DNA from: Akebia trifoliata
Lineage: Eukaryota > Streptophyta > Magnoliopsida > Ranunculales > Lardizabalaceae
DNA: 64,000 nt
Direction: 5' to 3'
Assembly: GCA_017979445.1 (NCBI GenBank)
Contig: CM030716.1
Span: forward strand, 14,589,443 to 14,653,442
The notes beneath the pieces are model-generated. The model saw nothing but the letters and a program-made list of their open reading frames with translations, searched no databases and was not told the DNA's origin. The translations under genes and the position numbers were made by a program. Position 1 is the stretch's first letter, and each line of letters begins with the position of its first letter. This document shows positions 35,004-47,119 of the stretch, in pieces.

Positions 35004-38000
35004 TGTAATACCCTAGATTTTCAACTCGTATATCAAAGAAGCCAAAGGGTGATATTTTGAGGAAAATGCTGAAGAAGAAAATTAGCGTAAAACACTTGGA
35101 TATTGTTTCGTTCATTTTTAATGAAAATCGACTCCTCCATTGGATTTAAAGAGGTCGAAATATATACTTTAGCGTATAAGATAGTTCGAATTCGAGTTCG
35201 GATGAAAAATTATAAAATCCTCGAATTTCGCGTTAAGTGGGACCCAAAACAATAAAATTTTGTTATAGCGAGAATCAGGAAAATTCTATTTCACCGTTAA
35301 GTCCGCAACAAAAAATTATTCGAAATGGAATACTCACATGTCATTTTTCAAGTTCGAATGGTCGGGATTTCGTTGAAAATAGAAATAAGTAAAAAATGTC
35401 AAAAATGCCCCTAGTCCTTATTTAAAAGAAAGATAACTTTGTTTTATTTCATTTCTTCCTCTCTTCTCTAAAGAACTCAAATCAACCATTTTCTAAACCT
35501 AGGGTTTGAACCCATTCTCATCAAGATCTATCCTAATCAAGTTCAAGTTGAACCTCGACGAAGAAGGCAAAGTCGTCGGTATTGTCGAGCTCTACGTGCT
35601 CACCCCATTCAACTTCCATTTCCTTTTCGTTCTCTTGGGTTCTCACCAAGAATCAACAAAGGGGTTTTGATTCTACCCATTTAAAGACTCACTCATTTAG
35701 AAGGAGGGTTGTCCATCGTTGTAAATGGAGGAAGAACATTTCTATCGAAGGTTTTGCAACCAACCCGATTCGCTCGACACTCAAGTTCAACCAAATTCAA
35801 AGTTCCGGACCGCCAATCCTTGATTTCTAAGCTAGCTTATTGTTTTCAACAACCACTAGAGTAGGGGACTCTCGATTCTTATTAATGATCATAGATTTTG
35901 AAAATTTGCATTTAGGGATGTTTTGAAACTTGTGTATGTTTTAAATTTATAGAATGTCGCTTAAATTACTTCAAATTTATGCTAGAAATCGTTATGTTTG
36001 ATGTGTTTTATCATAGTTTGAATATTTAATTCGTGGGTAGGTTAGTAGAATCGAAAACGAGTGAAAAACTTTAAGAAACGAAGAAGAAAAATAAAAAAAA
36101 TTTACAAAATTGAAGTTTCTGTCAGTTCCACCGTGAATAGTCACTGTGCCACCGTGCTCCAGCCACGATTACACCGTGAGGCACCGTGAAAATCAAAAAG
36201 TGCCCAAAAAAATTTTTTTTTATATATATTTTTTTATTCCTCATACTTTTAACATGCCAAAACGACTACTTATGAGCCCCGTAACTCATTTAAATGAGCC
36301 GGGTAAAAAATAAACAAAATTTCGTCACGATGGAAATGTTTCAAGAATTCATGTTATATCTTTTGCATTACTTCGAATCAAGTTACAAAATTACATGGCC
36401 CTTCTTATGTTGTCGAGGGCCTTCATTTACAAAAACATATTTTCAATTTCGACAACTTAAAAAAATAGAATTTTCGACACTTAGCCAAATTTTCATCAGC
36501 TTTTTCACTTTTGGCAGTTTGCCTTCGCATACCTGTTGGGATCCGTTTTAACAAAAATTAGATAGTTTTTTGATCGAATGATCAAAGTGTATTTGCAAGT
36601 GTGAAAAAGGAATATTTGGTTTAAAAAGTCGAGAAGTAAAAACACGACAGAATGGAAAAGGGATGAATCGATAAAATAACATAATCATATCGAGGGGTAA
36701 TGTTTGCATTTTACGTTGTATGTTATGTGTAGGTTGGTGAAGGGATATCTAGGGATAATGAAAGGATTGCATGTTTATTTAAATTTATGTTGACGTAGAG
36801 GCTCCGAGTACCTGTTGTTTATTTTAGACCAGGTGGACACAATTGCATGATAGGAAACTAGATATCCATTCTCAACCTTGCTATGTTAATTTCTCTTTTG
36901 TTTTGAAATAAAAATGATATATATACGTAGTTATTTTATGAATTGTTAAAGAGTCTGTGAATGCCTAAAGGGATAGTGCATCATATCATCTGGAGTGGTG
37001 TTTAATCAAGCTCATACGTGGTATGGGACGCGTATGAGAGTGGAGTCACAACTGGAATCCAAGTTCATTCCCTTCTATCTTTACCAATGAACGTGTATTG
37101 TAAAAGTGGTCGTATACCAATGGAGTATTTATTTTGGGAATCACATACACGTCTGATATGTATAGATGAAAATGATTAGTCAGTAATCACTAACAATCTA
37201 ATAATAATCGAACGTTCTGACATATCGAAAAGAGACCCATTGCTTACGATCACGTCAAATGACCAGCCTGAGCCGGATAAATGGTCTCACAAGCATGGTA
37301 AACAACGACCAGCCACAAAATCAGGAACTATGATTCTATTGAGGAATATCATGTCCCGACTGGGAGCGATCCAGTCGTGAATCCAAACTCTCTAATTCTA
37401 CTGCTCCATCATTATGTATTATGTATCTGTTGTTTTATTTTGAATTATAAATTGAAAAGCATGTCTACTGTTTCAATGTTATTATTTAGATTTGTATAAA
37501 AACGAAAATGTATAATGAATACTAACGATTGATGATATGTGATTCTTTTAAAATGCTTAGATGCTCATCCCTGGCTATATGTACCAGTTAATCGTATTTT
37601 ATTTTGTAAAGATTTGTATGTATTAAAATGTTCAGTATACTTACTCGATCATATTTAGGGGATGTTATTAGTAGGAATTGGTTGTGGACTTACTGGGTAA
37701 CCATCGTTACTCACCCTTTACTTTCATTTTTTAGCTTCAGAACTTACAGCCGGAGAAGTAGTCGTAGAGTCGTCGAGTGATGATCATCTGGTGGGTCATA
37801 CCGACGATCAGGGTCCGTTATCCAGTGAGCATTGAGACTACATCTACTAGGAGTCTGTTCATCCTAGGAGATGTATATAGTTTTAGGATTGAGTAATTAG
37901 ATTCACGTTAAAGTGAAGGTTTCTTTTTGTAATCCTATATATTGTAAACTTTCGCACTCTAATAAACTCACGTGTTAGATATTTTCAATCTTCCGCTGTT

Positions 38001-38153
38001 ATTTTCGTATTACCTTTTATATAGTCAGAATTTGTGGTATATTAGATTTCGATGCTTTCGATTTCTGTGGAACGCTAACATAAATAGGGGGGAGCCATGT
38101 CTGAATTTCGAGGTGGTCTTGGGATTTGTGTTAGCGTTTGATGGGGCGCTACA
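35004..38153 (+). mobile_element. Solo LTR, Ty3/gypsy (Del/Tekay type), 3.15 kb
   Basis: Starts TGTAATACCCTAG, ends GGGGCGCTACA, and is flanked by perfect 5-bp duplications ataca (34999-35003 and 38154-38158). The TGTAAYACCC start and GCTACA end are typical of large plant Tekay/Del LTRs, as is the internal block caccgtgaatagtcactgtg near 36129. No primer-binding site follows, so it is a solo LTR. Frames inside it are not genes. Confidence 0.9.
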
Positions 38154-38540
38154 ATACAAGTGGTGTTAACATAACATAAGTGTTAGTAAAAGAAATAAAA
38201 AATGTTAACGAAGAATAAATTCTTGTCAACACTAGAAATTGACATTGAAGAAATGGTAGTCGAAAAAAGAAGAAATGTCAATAATGAACATATTGTTATG
38301 AACACTAGAGCACTTGACATTGTACAAGTAAAAGAATAATACAAGTATAAATTGTTAAGATGTGATTATGAATAAGAAGATATGTATTAAAAATGAAGAA
38401 TGATACCTAATCAATATTTAGATTTATCAACTCAACATAGAGTAACTTGATCTTAGAAAATGAAGAAGAAGATGACGATTGAGAGAGTTAAATTTAAAAC
38501 TATCAAATATAATGAAGACCCTTAGAAGGACATAAATATG
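38154..38540. other. Continuation of the solo-LTR target sequence
   Basis: Sequence that was contiguous with 34960-35003 before insertion of the solo LTR. AT-rich, with broken frames. No domain was identified. Confidence 0.45.
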
Positions 38541-39965
38541 GTAGGAAAATGGATATCCATTCCATACATTTGTATGTTATTTTTTTAGTTTATTTTCAAA
38601 AAATATTTATATATATGTAGCTATTTTGGGTGTGTATTGTTATATATATTTTTTACGGGTATAACCATTACATAGTAGGAAAATGAATATCCATTCCACA
38701 AACTTGTATGTTATTTTTTTAGTTTATTTTCAAATTATATATATATTGTAGTTATTTTATGATCTATTAAAGAGTTTGTAAATGTTTGAAGAGATAATCT
38801 TTCATGTCATTTTCAAAGTAACATATTATCCTAGGATGGATAGTTGGGATGGTAAACTCCTATGTTGTATGAGATGCATAGGAGAATAGCATTACAATTG
38901 AGATATATGAGATTTCGTTCTATTTTTACCAGTGAACTATGTAATGTAATGGTAGGTTGTAGACTTGTAAAGATTTACACCAAGAGTCATATGTTTGCCT
39001 GATAGGCTTAGATGAAGATAGTCAGTCAATAATCATTAACAATCTATAGTAGTCGAATGTATTGACAATTTATTAAAAGACTTGTACCTTATGGTCACAA
39101 TCAATGACCTACCTGAGCTAGATAAATGGTCACTCAATTATGATAAGTACAGCGATCGATATAAATTTTTAAAAACTAAAGGTAGGGTTTCATATTGATG
39201 AAGTCTGGAACAAATTCAGATCTTAACTAAGAGGTATTCAATTGTGATTCTCAATGCTTTTATCAACTACACTACCACTGTTTGTACTTAAATCAATTAG
39301 ATATGTTTTATCGGATTCAGTTGGAATTATTTAAATAATGTTTTTTTTATATTTTTAGTATGATTGTACAATTTTACTATTTATACTGAAAATTTTGCAT
39401 ATGTTTCAAATACTTTAGAATGATTTTAAAATTCATATTTAGGAGACTATTAGCTTGAGATAGTTGCATTCTTGCTGGGTAATTCCCTTGTTACTCATCT
39501 TATCATTTCAGATGCAGATTCTCCCTCAGCCGAAGAGCCCTTAGAGGCTCTAGGGGAGTTTCAGTTTGCAGGACATACGAATGATTAAAGTACACTTCCA
39601 GACGAGCATTAGAACTACTTCTATTGTTTCAGTTACCATTTTGGGTATTAGTGTCTTATGTTTTTTCTTGAGTTGGAGAGTAGGATGTTTTCATAAGTAA
39701 GAGGACTTCTATATATTGACAAGGTTTATGTTGTTACTTTCTATTATTTTAGTTTCAGTTGTTATTTGGATACTCGTGTACTCATATACTTTATGGGTAC
39801 ATTGATACACTTATTATTCAAGTTTACTATATTTTCACGGTTATATTATTACTTTATCATTGTGTTATCTATTTATATTATTATCATCTTTAGGGAATTT
39901 ATTTTAGTGCATTAGATTCTAGTATAAAATCATAGGGATTCGTATTAAAATTTGGGGGTTTTATA
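38541..39965 (+). mobile_element. 5'-truncated LTR of a second gypsy element
   Basis: Related over its length to 36800-38150 of the solo LTR, with shared blocks ggatatccattc, gtagntattttatg and aaagagtntgtnaatg. It ends tttgggggttttata, then a degenerate primer-binding site. Its left part is missing. An internal duplication of about 134 bp occurs at its start (38541 and 38675). Confidence 0.75.
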
Positions 39966-39968
39966 GAA

Positions 39969-39981
39969 TAATATCAAAGTG
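39969..39981 (+). other. Degenerate primer-binding site (initiator tRNA-Met type)
   Basis: taatatcaaagtg resembles tggtatcagagc. A second, better match (tagtatcaaagctc) lies at about 40048, apparently from a roughly 80-bp duplication of this region. Confidence 0.6.
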
Positions 39982-40515
39982 TAGTATTAGGACCGTATGA
40001 GATATAGACCCGCTCTATTTTAAAGATCAAGTTGATACCACATAATAGTATCAAAGCTCAGTATTAGTTCTGTATGAGACGAGAGCTCATGAATTTAGAG
40101 TTCTGTTAGATTCTAGACAGGAATATGATCAGGATGTATGACACTATTGTTAAGCCATGTGAGAGTCTTTTGGTTCTAGGATTTAACAACGTGGGTAAGA
40201 TTAAAAATCTTAAATAAAAACTCTGAACTTAGATATCCCATGACAATTAATAAAGAGGACTAAATAGAAACCTATTGTGTAAATGAAACACTATCGCGAT
40301 TTTAATATGACGAATGGTTACCCATTATAAGAATTTGACCTATGAATTATTCATATCACAACTATCGATATGAGAGGAAGAGTAAGGCGAACAATGGAAG
40401 ATGGTCAGTCTTCGAGACTAGAAGAGTTAATTATTAGATGTCATACCTTGCATCATAGAAAATAAAATAAAGATAATGGAATCGATGGTTGAGATTAAAG
40501 AGCACCAAGTGTACT
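39982..40515 (+). mobile_element. Gypsy leader and gag start, decayed
   Basis: Internal region following the primer-binding site. It reads into the gag region and is interrupted at 40515 by the nested solo LTR. Stops are present in all frames. Confidence 0.5.
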
Positions 40516-42553
40516 TGTAGACATGAAATGTTCACAATGAACCTCAATGCTACATTGTTTGGAGTCGCCACCATTCTTTTTTGGAAATGGGTGTGAGTGG
40601 GCACCCGAATTGATTTTTTGAAAACTTTTTTTTATGGCATTGTAGTGACTCTCATGTGTTGGAAAGGGCAATGTCTACCTAAGTTCTAGGTAAGGAGGTC
40701 CGGTTAGAGGATGGGGAAGGTGTTAAGCACCCCATCCTCTCCACCAAAGGTGGTTACCTTGCTTGGCCATTTTATCTTGTAAAAAACTTAAGAAAATCAA
40801 TACTAAAATGCATGATAAGGGTGGTGTGTGCATTGGAGTGAAATGTCCCCTTAACAAAGGATTTTGATATCAACATAACATTAAGGACATTCTATGGAAA
40901 AGAATGACCCATGTAGTCACATTAAATTTATGAATATGAATATAGGTTTGAACTTTTAGAGAGACTCCATGATGGAATTCCCTTGGGGTCATAACCTTGA
41001 TGCATGTATGTATGACTAGAAACTCAGTGTTTCACCCCATCAAGAGGGTGACACATTTCTTCATCATTGCGATGCATAAGTGAGTGTGTGCATTGTGTAC
41101 AATATGATGCATGATTTTAAGGTAAAAATGGGCTTCAATCCCCATCCTTTCAATCGAACCTTAGTCCAATCTACTGGGGATGGGAGAGGGTATACATTAC
41201 ATCTTAAGGGATTTCTAAAAATAAAAGAAAATGATAGGATTAGAAAAAAGAATGCAAGTTTTGAAATAAATAGACTACATATTAAACCCCACATTGTCCC
41301 TTGATGAACTTGAACCTTGAAAAGTAAACTTGAGAGTTGAGTGAGATGGTTGAGGGTTGAGTTGAAGTTTAAAAGATGAGAAAATGAGTAGGAATTTTTG
41401 TAGAGTTTTAGATTGAAAGATGGGGACTTTTGAGCATGAGTTGTTCATAGAAAATGAGGGTATTTATAGAGTTTTTGAAGAACTTTTGGGGATAAAGTGG
41501 TCCAACCCTAAAAATAAAGAAAATGGACATGAGGTTTAGGTTGTTTCTTTTTGTATTTTCCATTTGTATAAGGGTAAAGTGACATTTGTGAATAAACCCT
41601 AAAAGTATTATTTGATCTTTGATTTTTTGATAAATAGAGGTGAGAGAATAAAAGTACTTTTGGGAGGATGAATAGGGGAGTGACATGTGTAAAGGTGGAA
41701 TGGTAGGTGAAAAGTAGACCTTGGTTCATTTGTAAATAACTTATAAAGCAAGAGTGAAAGGGTATTTTTTGAAATGGACCAATGAGAGAACAAAGTACTT
41801 TTTGGGAGGGTGAGTAGAAGAATGACATGTGTAAAGGTGAAGTGGTAGGTGAAAAGTAGATCTTGGTTCATTTGTAAATAACACATAAAGTAAGGGTGAA
41901 AGTATAATTTTGAAATGGACTAATGAGAGAACTCCATATATGTACTTGAAGATTCCCACTTTTTGAGGGTATGATTGGAAGTTATCTCACCTTTATGGAT
42001 TATTACCAAAGACCAAATAACCTTTTTGGTTTAACTAAACTTTTTGAGAAGGGCATTCTTGAGTTTTCACAAATGGGAAGTTGACTCTTCAATTAGATGA
42101 TGCATTGGGTATTGAGGGCTTATGAGGTATCAACATGTGTCATCTTGTGAAGGGGTATAAGAGAATGGGTTTAGAGTGGACTTGGTATTGGGCTTAGGTG
42201 ATGGACTTGGGTTATGAACTATGGACTTTAAGAGTGGGCTAAAAGAATGGACTTGAATTTGGGTTAGAAGTTAGACTTTGTCTTGGGCTTAGGTTGGATT
42301 AGGAAATGAACCTTGGTGATGGAGCGATGAATGGAGAACGGTTATGGATCCGGATTGGATCATAGAGGTGGTATGGAATTAGATTGGGTTAGGGACAAAG
42401 TTGAGCATGCAAAATTATGTGATATGATGCATGTATGCATGAAATGATGTCACGTGGCAATGGGAGTCCGTCAAAGAACTTGAGTCTAACTCGGAATCAA
42501 TTCGAGGAAATTTGGATTTTCCTAACGGGTTCATGCAAATTGGGGTATCTACA
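40516..42553 (+). mobile_element. Solo LTR, Tat/Ogre type, 2.04 kb, nested in gag
   Basis: Starts TGTAGACATGAAATG and ends GGGGTATCTACA, an inverted terminal pair. Flanks gtact (40511-40515) and gtacc (42554-42558) are a 5-bp duplication with one mismatch. The block ggagtcgccacc (about 40561), then aggtccggttagaggatggg, then gaaggtgttaagcacccc (about 40698) is characteristic of plant Ogre/Tat LTRs. No primer-binding site follows. It splits the gag remnant. Confidence 0.88.
41600..41930. repeat. Tandem repeat inside the Tat/Ogre LTR, about 140-bp period
   Basis: About 2.3 copies of a block with gagagaanaaagtactttt...gacatgtgtaaaggtg...ggttcatttgtaaataac. This explains the overlapping minus-strand frames here, which share repeated peptides and are not genes. 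Confidence 0.88.
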
Positions 42554-42749
42554 GTACCCTCAAGGAGCAGAGACTACTCCACCTCAAGTTCCTCTCCTAG
42601 GCCCGTTACCTCTTATGCAACCACCAGTCATGGTGAGGGTTCCAGCACCTCAAGGTCACTTACAACCATGTGTGTTGCTACAAAACTTTCAGAGGATACA
42701 ACCACCATCCTTTAGAGGGTCAATAAATCCAACAAAAGTAGAAGAGTGA
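42554..42749 (+). pseudogene. Ty3/gypsy gag fragment
   Basis: The plus-strand translation ends NFQRIQPPSFRGSINPTKVEE then a stop. Plant gypsy gag proteins carry FxxLQPPxFxGxxDPxxAEEW at this point, and the W codon here is TGA. The upstream part is Pro/Gln-rich, as expected. The frame that runs into it from 42435 is a chimera with the nested LTR and is not a gene. Confidence 0.8.
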
Positions 42750-42758
42750 GTGTTGAGG

Positions 42759-42833
42759 ACAGATGAGTTTTAGTGCCTTGGATTCTAATATAGAATCATA
42801 GGAATACATGTTAGAATTTGGGGGTGCTATACA
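42759..42833 (+). mobile_element. Last bases of the gypsy 3' LTR
   Basis: agttttagtgccttggattc, then taatatagaatcataggaat through gggggtgctataca matches 39900-39965, the end of the 5' LTR. So the pol genes and most of the 3' LTR have been deleted between gag and this point. Confidence 0.75.
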
Positions 42834-42897
42834 TTTATTTTTTTATTTAGTTGATTGAAATGCATAAATGTTTTAATTATCATTGTACAATAAAATG

Positions 42898-43030
42898 TTA
42901 GAGTCACGATTCAAAACGGTCACACGTTCCTTTAGCAAAATACGATGTCTACATGGCACGTGTTATTGGGAAAAAAACACATTTGGGTTGCATGCCATAT
43001 AAAAATAGCTTGGTTAAGAGTCCAATGTGT
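42898..43030. repeat. Dispersed repeat, also inverted at 56514-56640
   Basis: Shares gatgtctacatggcacgtgt, then tattgg and tgcatgccatata with the reverse complement of 56514-56640. Likely a MITE, with ends near tgttagag. Confidence 0.65.
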
Positions 43031-43450
43031 CTTAAACTCCTACCAAAACATGCCACGTAGGAACGTACATTGTTCTAGATTTGACACTTAATGTTATTCC
43101 AAAAATGTTATTACAATAAATATAATAAATATATTAAATAAATATTATTTGAGATTTTTTTCATATTTAGAGATACTATTGTACAATGATCAAAATGCCC
43201 TTTGGTACGAAATGACTACAATAAATATATTTTAGTCAATTTTCAAAATAAATGAAAGTTATGGAAAATGCTAACATCCCAATGATATGTAGAACCTAGA
43301 CCGTGGACGTCATGGATCGATCACATGGACTTCCTCATTGACCCAAATGACACGGAAGGTCTCAAGGATATATGGTTTAGAACAAAATTATAAAATTCAT
43401 TAATATGGTAGAAACCGCAAGTTAGTTTCAATAAAACAAATTTGTGATTT

Positions 43451-43948
43451 GGGCCTTGCTTGGTACCATGCAAATGATTTGCAAATGCAAAAGATTTGCA
43501 CTGCAAATGATTTGTAGGCCCTACTTGGTACGAAGTAAGTCATTTGCAAATTCAAATAATATTCTGGAATCTAACTTAGAAATGCTTAGTTACATTTTGA
43601 ATTTTTTTTGCATTACAAATTATTTGCATCAATTACCTCTTAAGCTCTTCATAAATTTCAGTAAATAGTTTGCAATTCAAATAGAGTTTCAAATCGTTTG
43701 CATTACAAATCATTTCTAGTGCAAATCTTTTGCATTTGCAAATGATTTGCATGTACCAAGCAGGCCGTAGTGCAAATGATTTGCAGTACCTTTTGGGCTG
43801 CAAACTATTTGCTGAAATTTGTAAAGGGAGGTTCATGCAAATAATTTGCAATGCAAAAGAAATTCAAAATGTAATCAAGTATCTGTAAATTAGATTCCAA
43901 TAGATCATTTGTATTTGCAAATGATTTGCTTCGTACCAAGTAGGGCTT
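43451..43948. mobile_element. Two interleaved palindromic elements
   Basis: Pair 1: gggccttgcttggtacc (43451) with ggtac/caagcaggcc (to about 43766). Pair 2: aggccctacttggtacgaag (43516) with cttcgtaccaagtagggct (to about 43947), with arms of about 160 bp that include ggaatctaa and cattttgaatt blocks. The interior is saturated with tgcaaatgatttgca motifs. The order is left1, left2, right1, right2, so the palindromes interlock instead of nesting. Confidence 0.8.
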
Positions 43949-44150
43949 TGGTTTCAAACTGGATTCATAAAATGCAACGAGTCTAGCAAATCGTATCAAT
44001 TACCTTAATTTTTACAAATCCCTCCACATTTTGATAATATTTCAAATATTACCCTAAATTTTCCAACTAATAGCATACCCTTTTGACCTTAGTTTTTATT
44101 AATAGACTAATAAAAAATGCTAAAATTCCCTCACCTTAAATTTTAATTAA

Positions 44151-44533
44151 ATAATACATAAATAAATAAAAACTTGATTTTTTTTCCTCCCTAAACCATT
44201 CATTTTCAACCTCTTTTTTTTTATCTTACCCCTAACTTTAACCTTTAAATGCCCCAACTTTATTTACCCCTACAAAAATAATACATAAATAAATAAAAAC
44301 TTGATTTTTTTTTCCTCCCTAGACCATTCATTTTCAACCTCTTTTTTTTTATCTTACCCCTAACTTTAACTTTTAAATGCCCCAACTTTATTTACCCCTA
44401 CGAAAATAATACATAAATAAATAAAAACTTGATTTTTTTTTCCTCCCTAGACCATTCATTTTCAACCTCTTTTTTTTTTTATCTTACCCCTAACTTTAAC
44501 CTTTAAATGCCCCCAACTTTATTTACCCGTACG
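44151..44533. repeat. Three-copy tandem repeat, 127/128-bp period
   Basis: Units begin ataatacataaataaataaa at 44151, 44278 and 44406. Each continues with cctcccta, ccattcattttcaacctc, cccctaactttaac and tttaccc. The copies are nearly identical. Confidence 0.95.
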
Positions 44534-44740
44534 AATCGGCTTGATTCTCAATTCGAACACAATTAACTTATTTTAAAAAATATATATATTTTTTCATCAT
44601 CGTTTTTAATTTAATTATTAAATTTTGGAATCTATTCTAGACCATGAAGTCCAAGAGAGCTTTGTTGTTGGGTTGCTTCCAATGTGGCAAAAATCCATGT
44701 GGACCCAATGACAAATCTTAGTAAGTAGCCTAATGTTATG

Positions 44741-45044
44741 TTTTTTTTGCCTGGTCAGATGATTTGAAATGGACGGTCACCAACTTCCAAATATAAAATT
44801 AAAAAAAATAACGGTCAAAAATATTTTCTTTATTAAATTTCTTCTACAATTCTTAAAACTTTGCGTGCTATAGCCTTTTTTTTTTTTTTCCTTTTTTTGG
44901 CCTGGTTAGAGGATTTGAAATACATGGTCACCAACTTCCAAATATAAAATACAAAAAAAATAATAATAATAACGGTCAAAAACATTTTCTTTATTATTTT
45001 TTTTTTTTACAATTCTTAAAACTTTGTGTGCTACGTCCACGTGT
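44741..45044. repeat. Two-copy tandem repeat, about 151-bp period
   Basis: The block cctggtnaga, then gatttgaaat, ggtcaccaacttccaaatat, aacggtcaaaaa and caattcttaaaactttg occurs from 44749 and again from 44901. Confidence 0.92.
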
Positions 45045-45817
45045 AGTGGTGTCGTATAAGAAAAGGCTGTAAACCTTTCGTCAATGAACTGTGTGTGTGG
45101 GGGTGGTGAGGCGTTATGGTCAACAAAGGCAATAATATGAGATAAGAAGATGGGGTTTGTAAAGTATGAGTAAGACTGAGTCCTCCAAGCGTAAAAAAGT
45201 TTTTAAGTACACCCTCTCTCCCTTCTATCTTTCAAAATGGGTCCGTGGGGGCCTTCTTATAAAGCGTTAGATAGATACCATTGAAGATTCCTTCATTCTC
45301 TCATTTTCGGCTGAGAGCACACACGTGTTGAAAATAAAATTATATACATCAACGACCATACCAGATTCGTTGGAAAGTTGGACACGTGGATGATTACGAA
45401 TGGACGATTATTCTAAGGTCGTTAATTATATTACGTGGTCTTCTCCAGTTCGTTGCTTTCTTTTGTCGGCCAGATTACTGTGTGCGCCAGCAATAGCAAT
45501 AGTAACTCGTTGTGCAGAACCTAACTATGACACCCACATTTGGGTGGGTCCCCACACTATTATCTTTTATGCCCCTTTTAAGAAGTGGATGGCTAAGATG
45601 ATGATTTAAAATATCTGATGTGTATAGGATGGAATTTGGATTGAATCTTGATCTTACACGTGTTGCGCGATGTAAAATAGGTAGGAAATCTAATCCTAAG
45701 TACATTGGGTCTCGATCAACTTAGTCTGACATAACTAAATTGGTCACTTTTCGGAGTTGGTGAGTAGATAGATGGTTGAGACAAGCTTCGCCATGCTTTC
45801 GATGAGATTAGAAAAGT
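45045..45817. other. Intergenic stretch, nothing recognised
   Basis: No gene. The frames at 45400-45609 (+) and 45475-45705 (-) overlap each other and carry no domain. Confidence 0.5.
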
Positions 45818-45825
45818 ATCTCAAG

Positions 45826-46103
45826 CAGGGGTGGAGCCAGTAAGGAGCGTTGTCTCCCTAACTATTTGCCCCCACCAACCCCTCACTTCCCTCCAATTTT
45901 TGCCCCTCCCAGTTTTAGGGTTTGAAAATGATGGCTAGGCCTTCTCTCATTGAGTAATTGGAAAAGGCTTAAATACTATTTTCTTCAAGTTCCAACAAAA
46001 AAACTTCTGAATTTGTCCTCACAACTATTCATTTTCAAGCTTTTCAATTGTACCATTAACTATGATTTGCCCCTACTACAGTAAAATATTGACTCTGCCT
46101 CTG
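45826..46103. mobile_element. hAT-type MITE, 278 bp
   Basis: The ends CAGGGGTGGAGCCAG and TTGACTCTGCCTCTG are inverted repeats. Flanks atctcaag (45818-45825) and atttcaag (46104-46111) form an 8-bp duplication with one mismatch. The interior reads tgcccc... and ...ggggca-like blocks. A reverse-complement relative lies at 48966-49180. Confidence 0.85.
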
Positions 46104-46111
46104 ATTTCAAG

Positions 46112-47119
46112 AATCTCAAAAGGAGCGATCAAATCAACCATGTTCTTGTCAAATGATTAACTTTTTATTTTATTGAAACTTTCACTTAACTAATTCGAAG
46201 ATCAAAAACAGATCATTAGAATCTATTTTGTAAAGAAAGGGGGTGACATGTCAATGAAGATGATTAAGGAAAGATATTAGCTGATAGATAGAAGAGAAAA
46301 CCATATTAAAAAGGATTTTTGGGTGGTGATTCAATTTTATAACCCTTAATTTATGAAACTTTGATACTAAGTCACATGTTGAAGAGTATATATGGCACAC
46401 CAACTCGGGCGTAAGCAAACGAATTCACCATTAAATCTAACATTGAGGTGCTCGAGGTACATTCAAATAAAAAATCTCCATAAGATGTATCACCTGATAC
46501 GTATCGTTATCAAATATCACTCAAGAACGATACAAAATATTGACTTCAAAACAAAAATGTTTTGAGAATGTATTGATCGATACTTTATCAGGTTTTTCAT
46601 TAAAAGATACCACATTTCAAAACTTGGCTAAGATTATCCTATTAAGATCTATGTATAAAATTCATAATTTTCATCCTCAAATGATTTGACTTGACTCATT
46701 TTAATTTTGATTTTGACACGGACCTCAAATTTATTTGAGGCAACTCCTCTTATCACTTGGGAAATCAGTCAAGTCAACTCGAATGATTAGGAACTCAATG
46801 TGAGCCTGCAGCTATATTTAATATTTTCCTTTTGTTAAAGGTGGTATCTAGAGCATAAGATCAATGACTCAAGAAAAAAAAAAAAACAAATAATTCTAAG
46901 TTTTGAATCCTATTGATTTAATTTCCATCTGAAATCAATATGATCAAAATCGGAACTATAAAAAAACTTCTCTCTAAATAATTTCAATTCTCAAATTTTA
47001 TCAGTTCCTATCAATTTTTATTTTCATTTGATTCAATTATAAGAAATTTGACTCCAATCAATTCCAATAAAAGGAATCCAAAATCTTCCAATTGATTTCA
47101 GGTGACATACTCAATTGAC
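46112..47119. other. Intergenic stretch with possible retroelement scrap
   Basis: At 46841-46856 ggtggtatctagagcat resembles an initiator-Met primer-binding site (tggtatcagagc), so an LTR may end just before it, but no LTR could be defined. Near 46500-46610, gatacgtatcgttatc and gatcgatactttatc suggest a degraded inverted-repeat element. Confidence 0.35.

Noticed and set aside
41408..41959. Four overlapping minus-strand frames with repeated peptides
   Set aside because: They are translations of a 140-bp tandem repeat inside an LTR.
42435..42749. A 104-codon frame that looks like a proline-rich protein
   Set aside because: It starts inside the solo LTR and runs across its border into a gag fragment, so it is a chimera and not a gene.
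43451..43948. Regularly spaced tgcaaatga motifs considered as a CRISPR-like array
   Set aside because: The motifs are in both orientations, spacing is irregular, and they are explained by inverted-repeat transposons in a plant genome.
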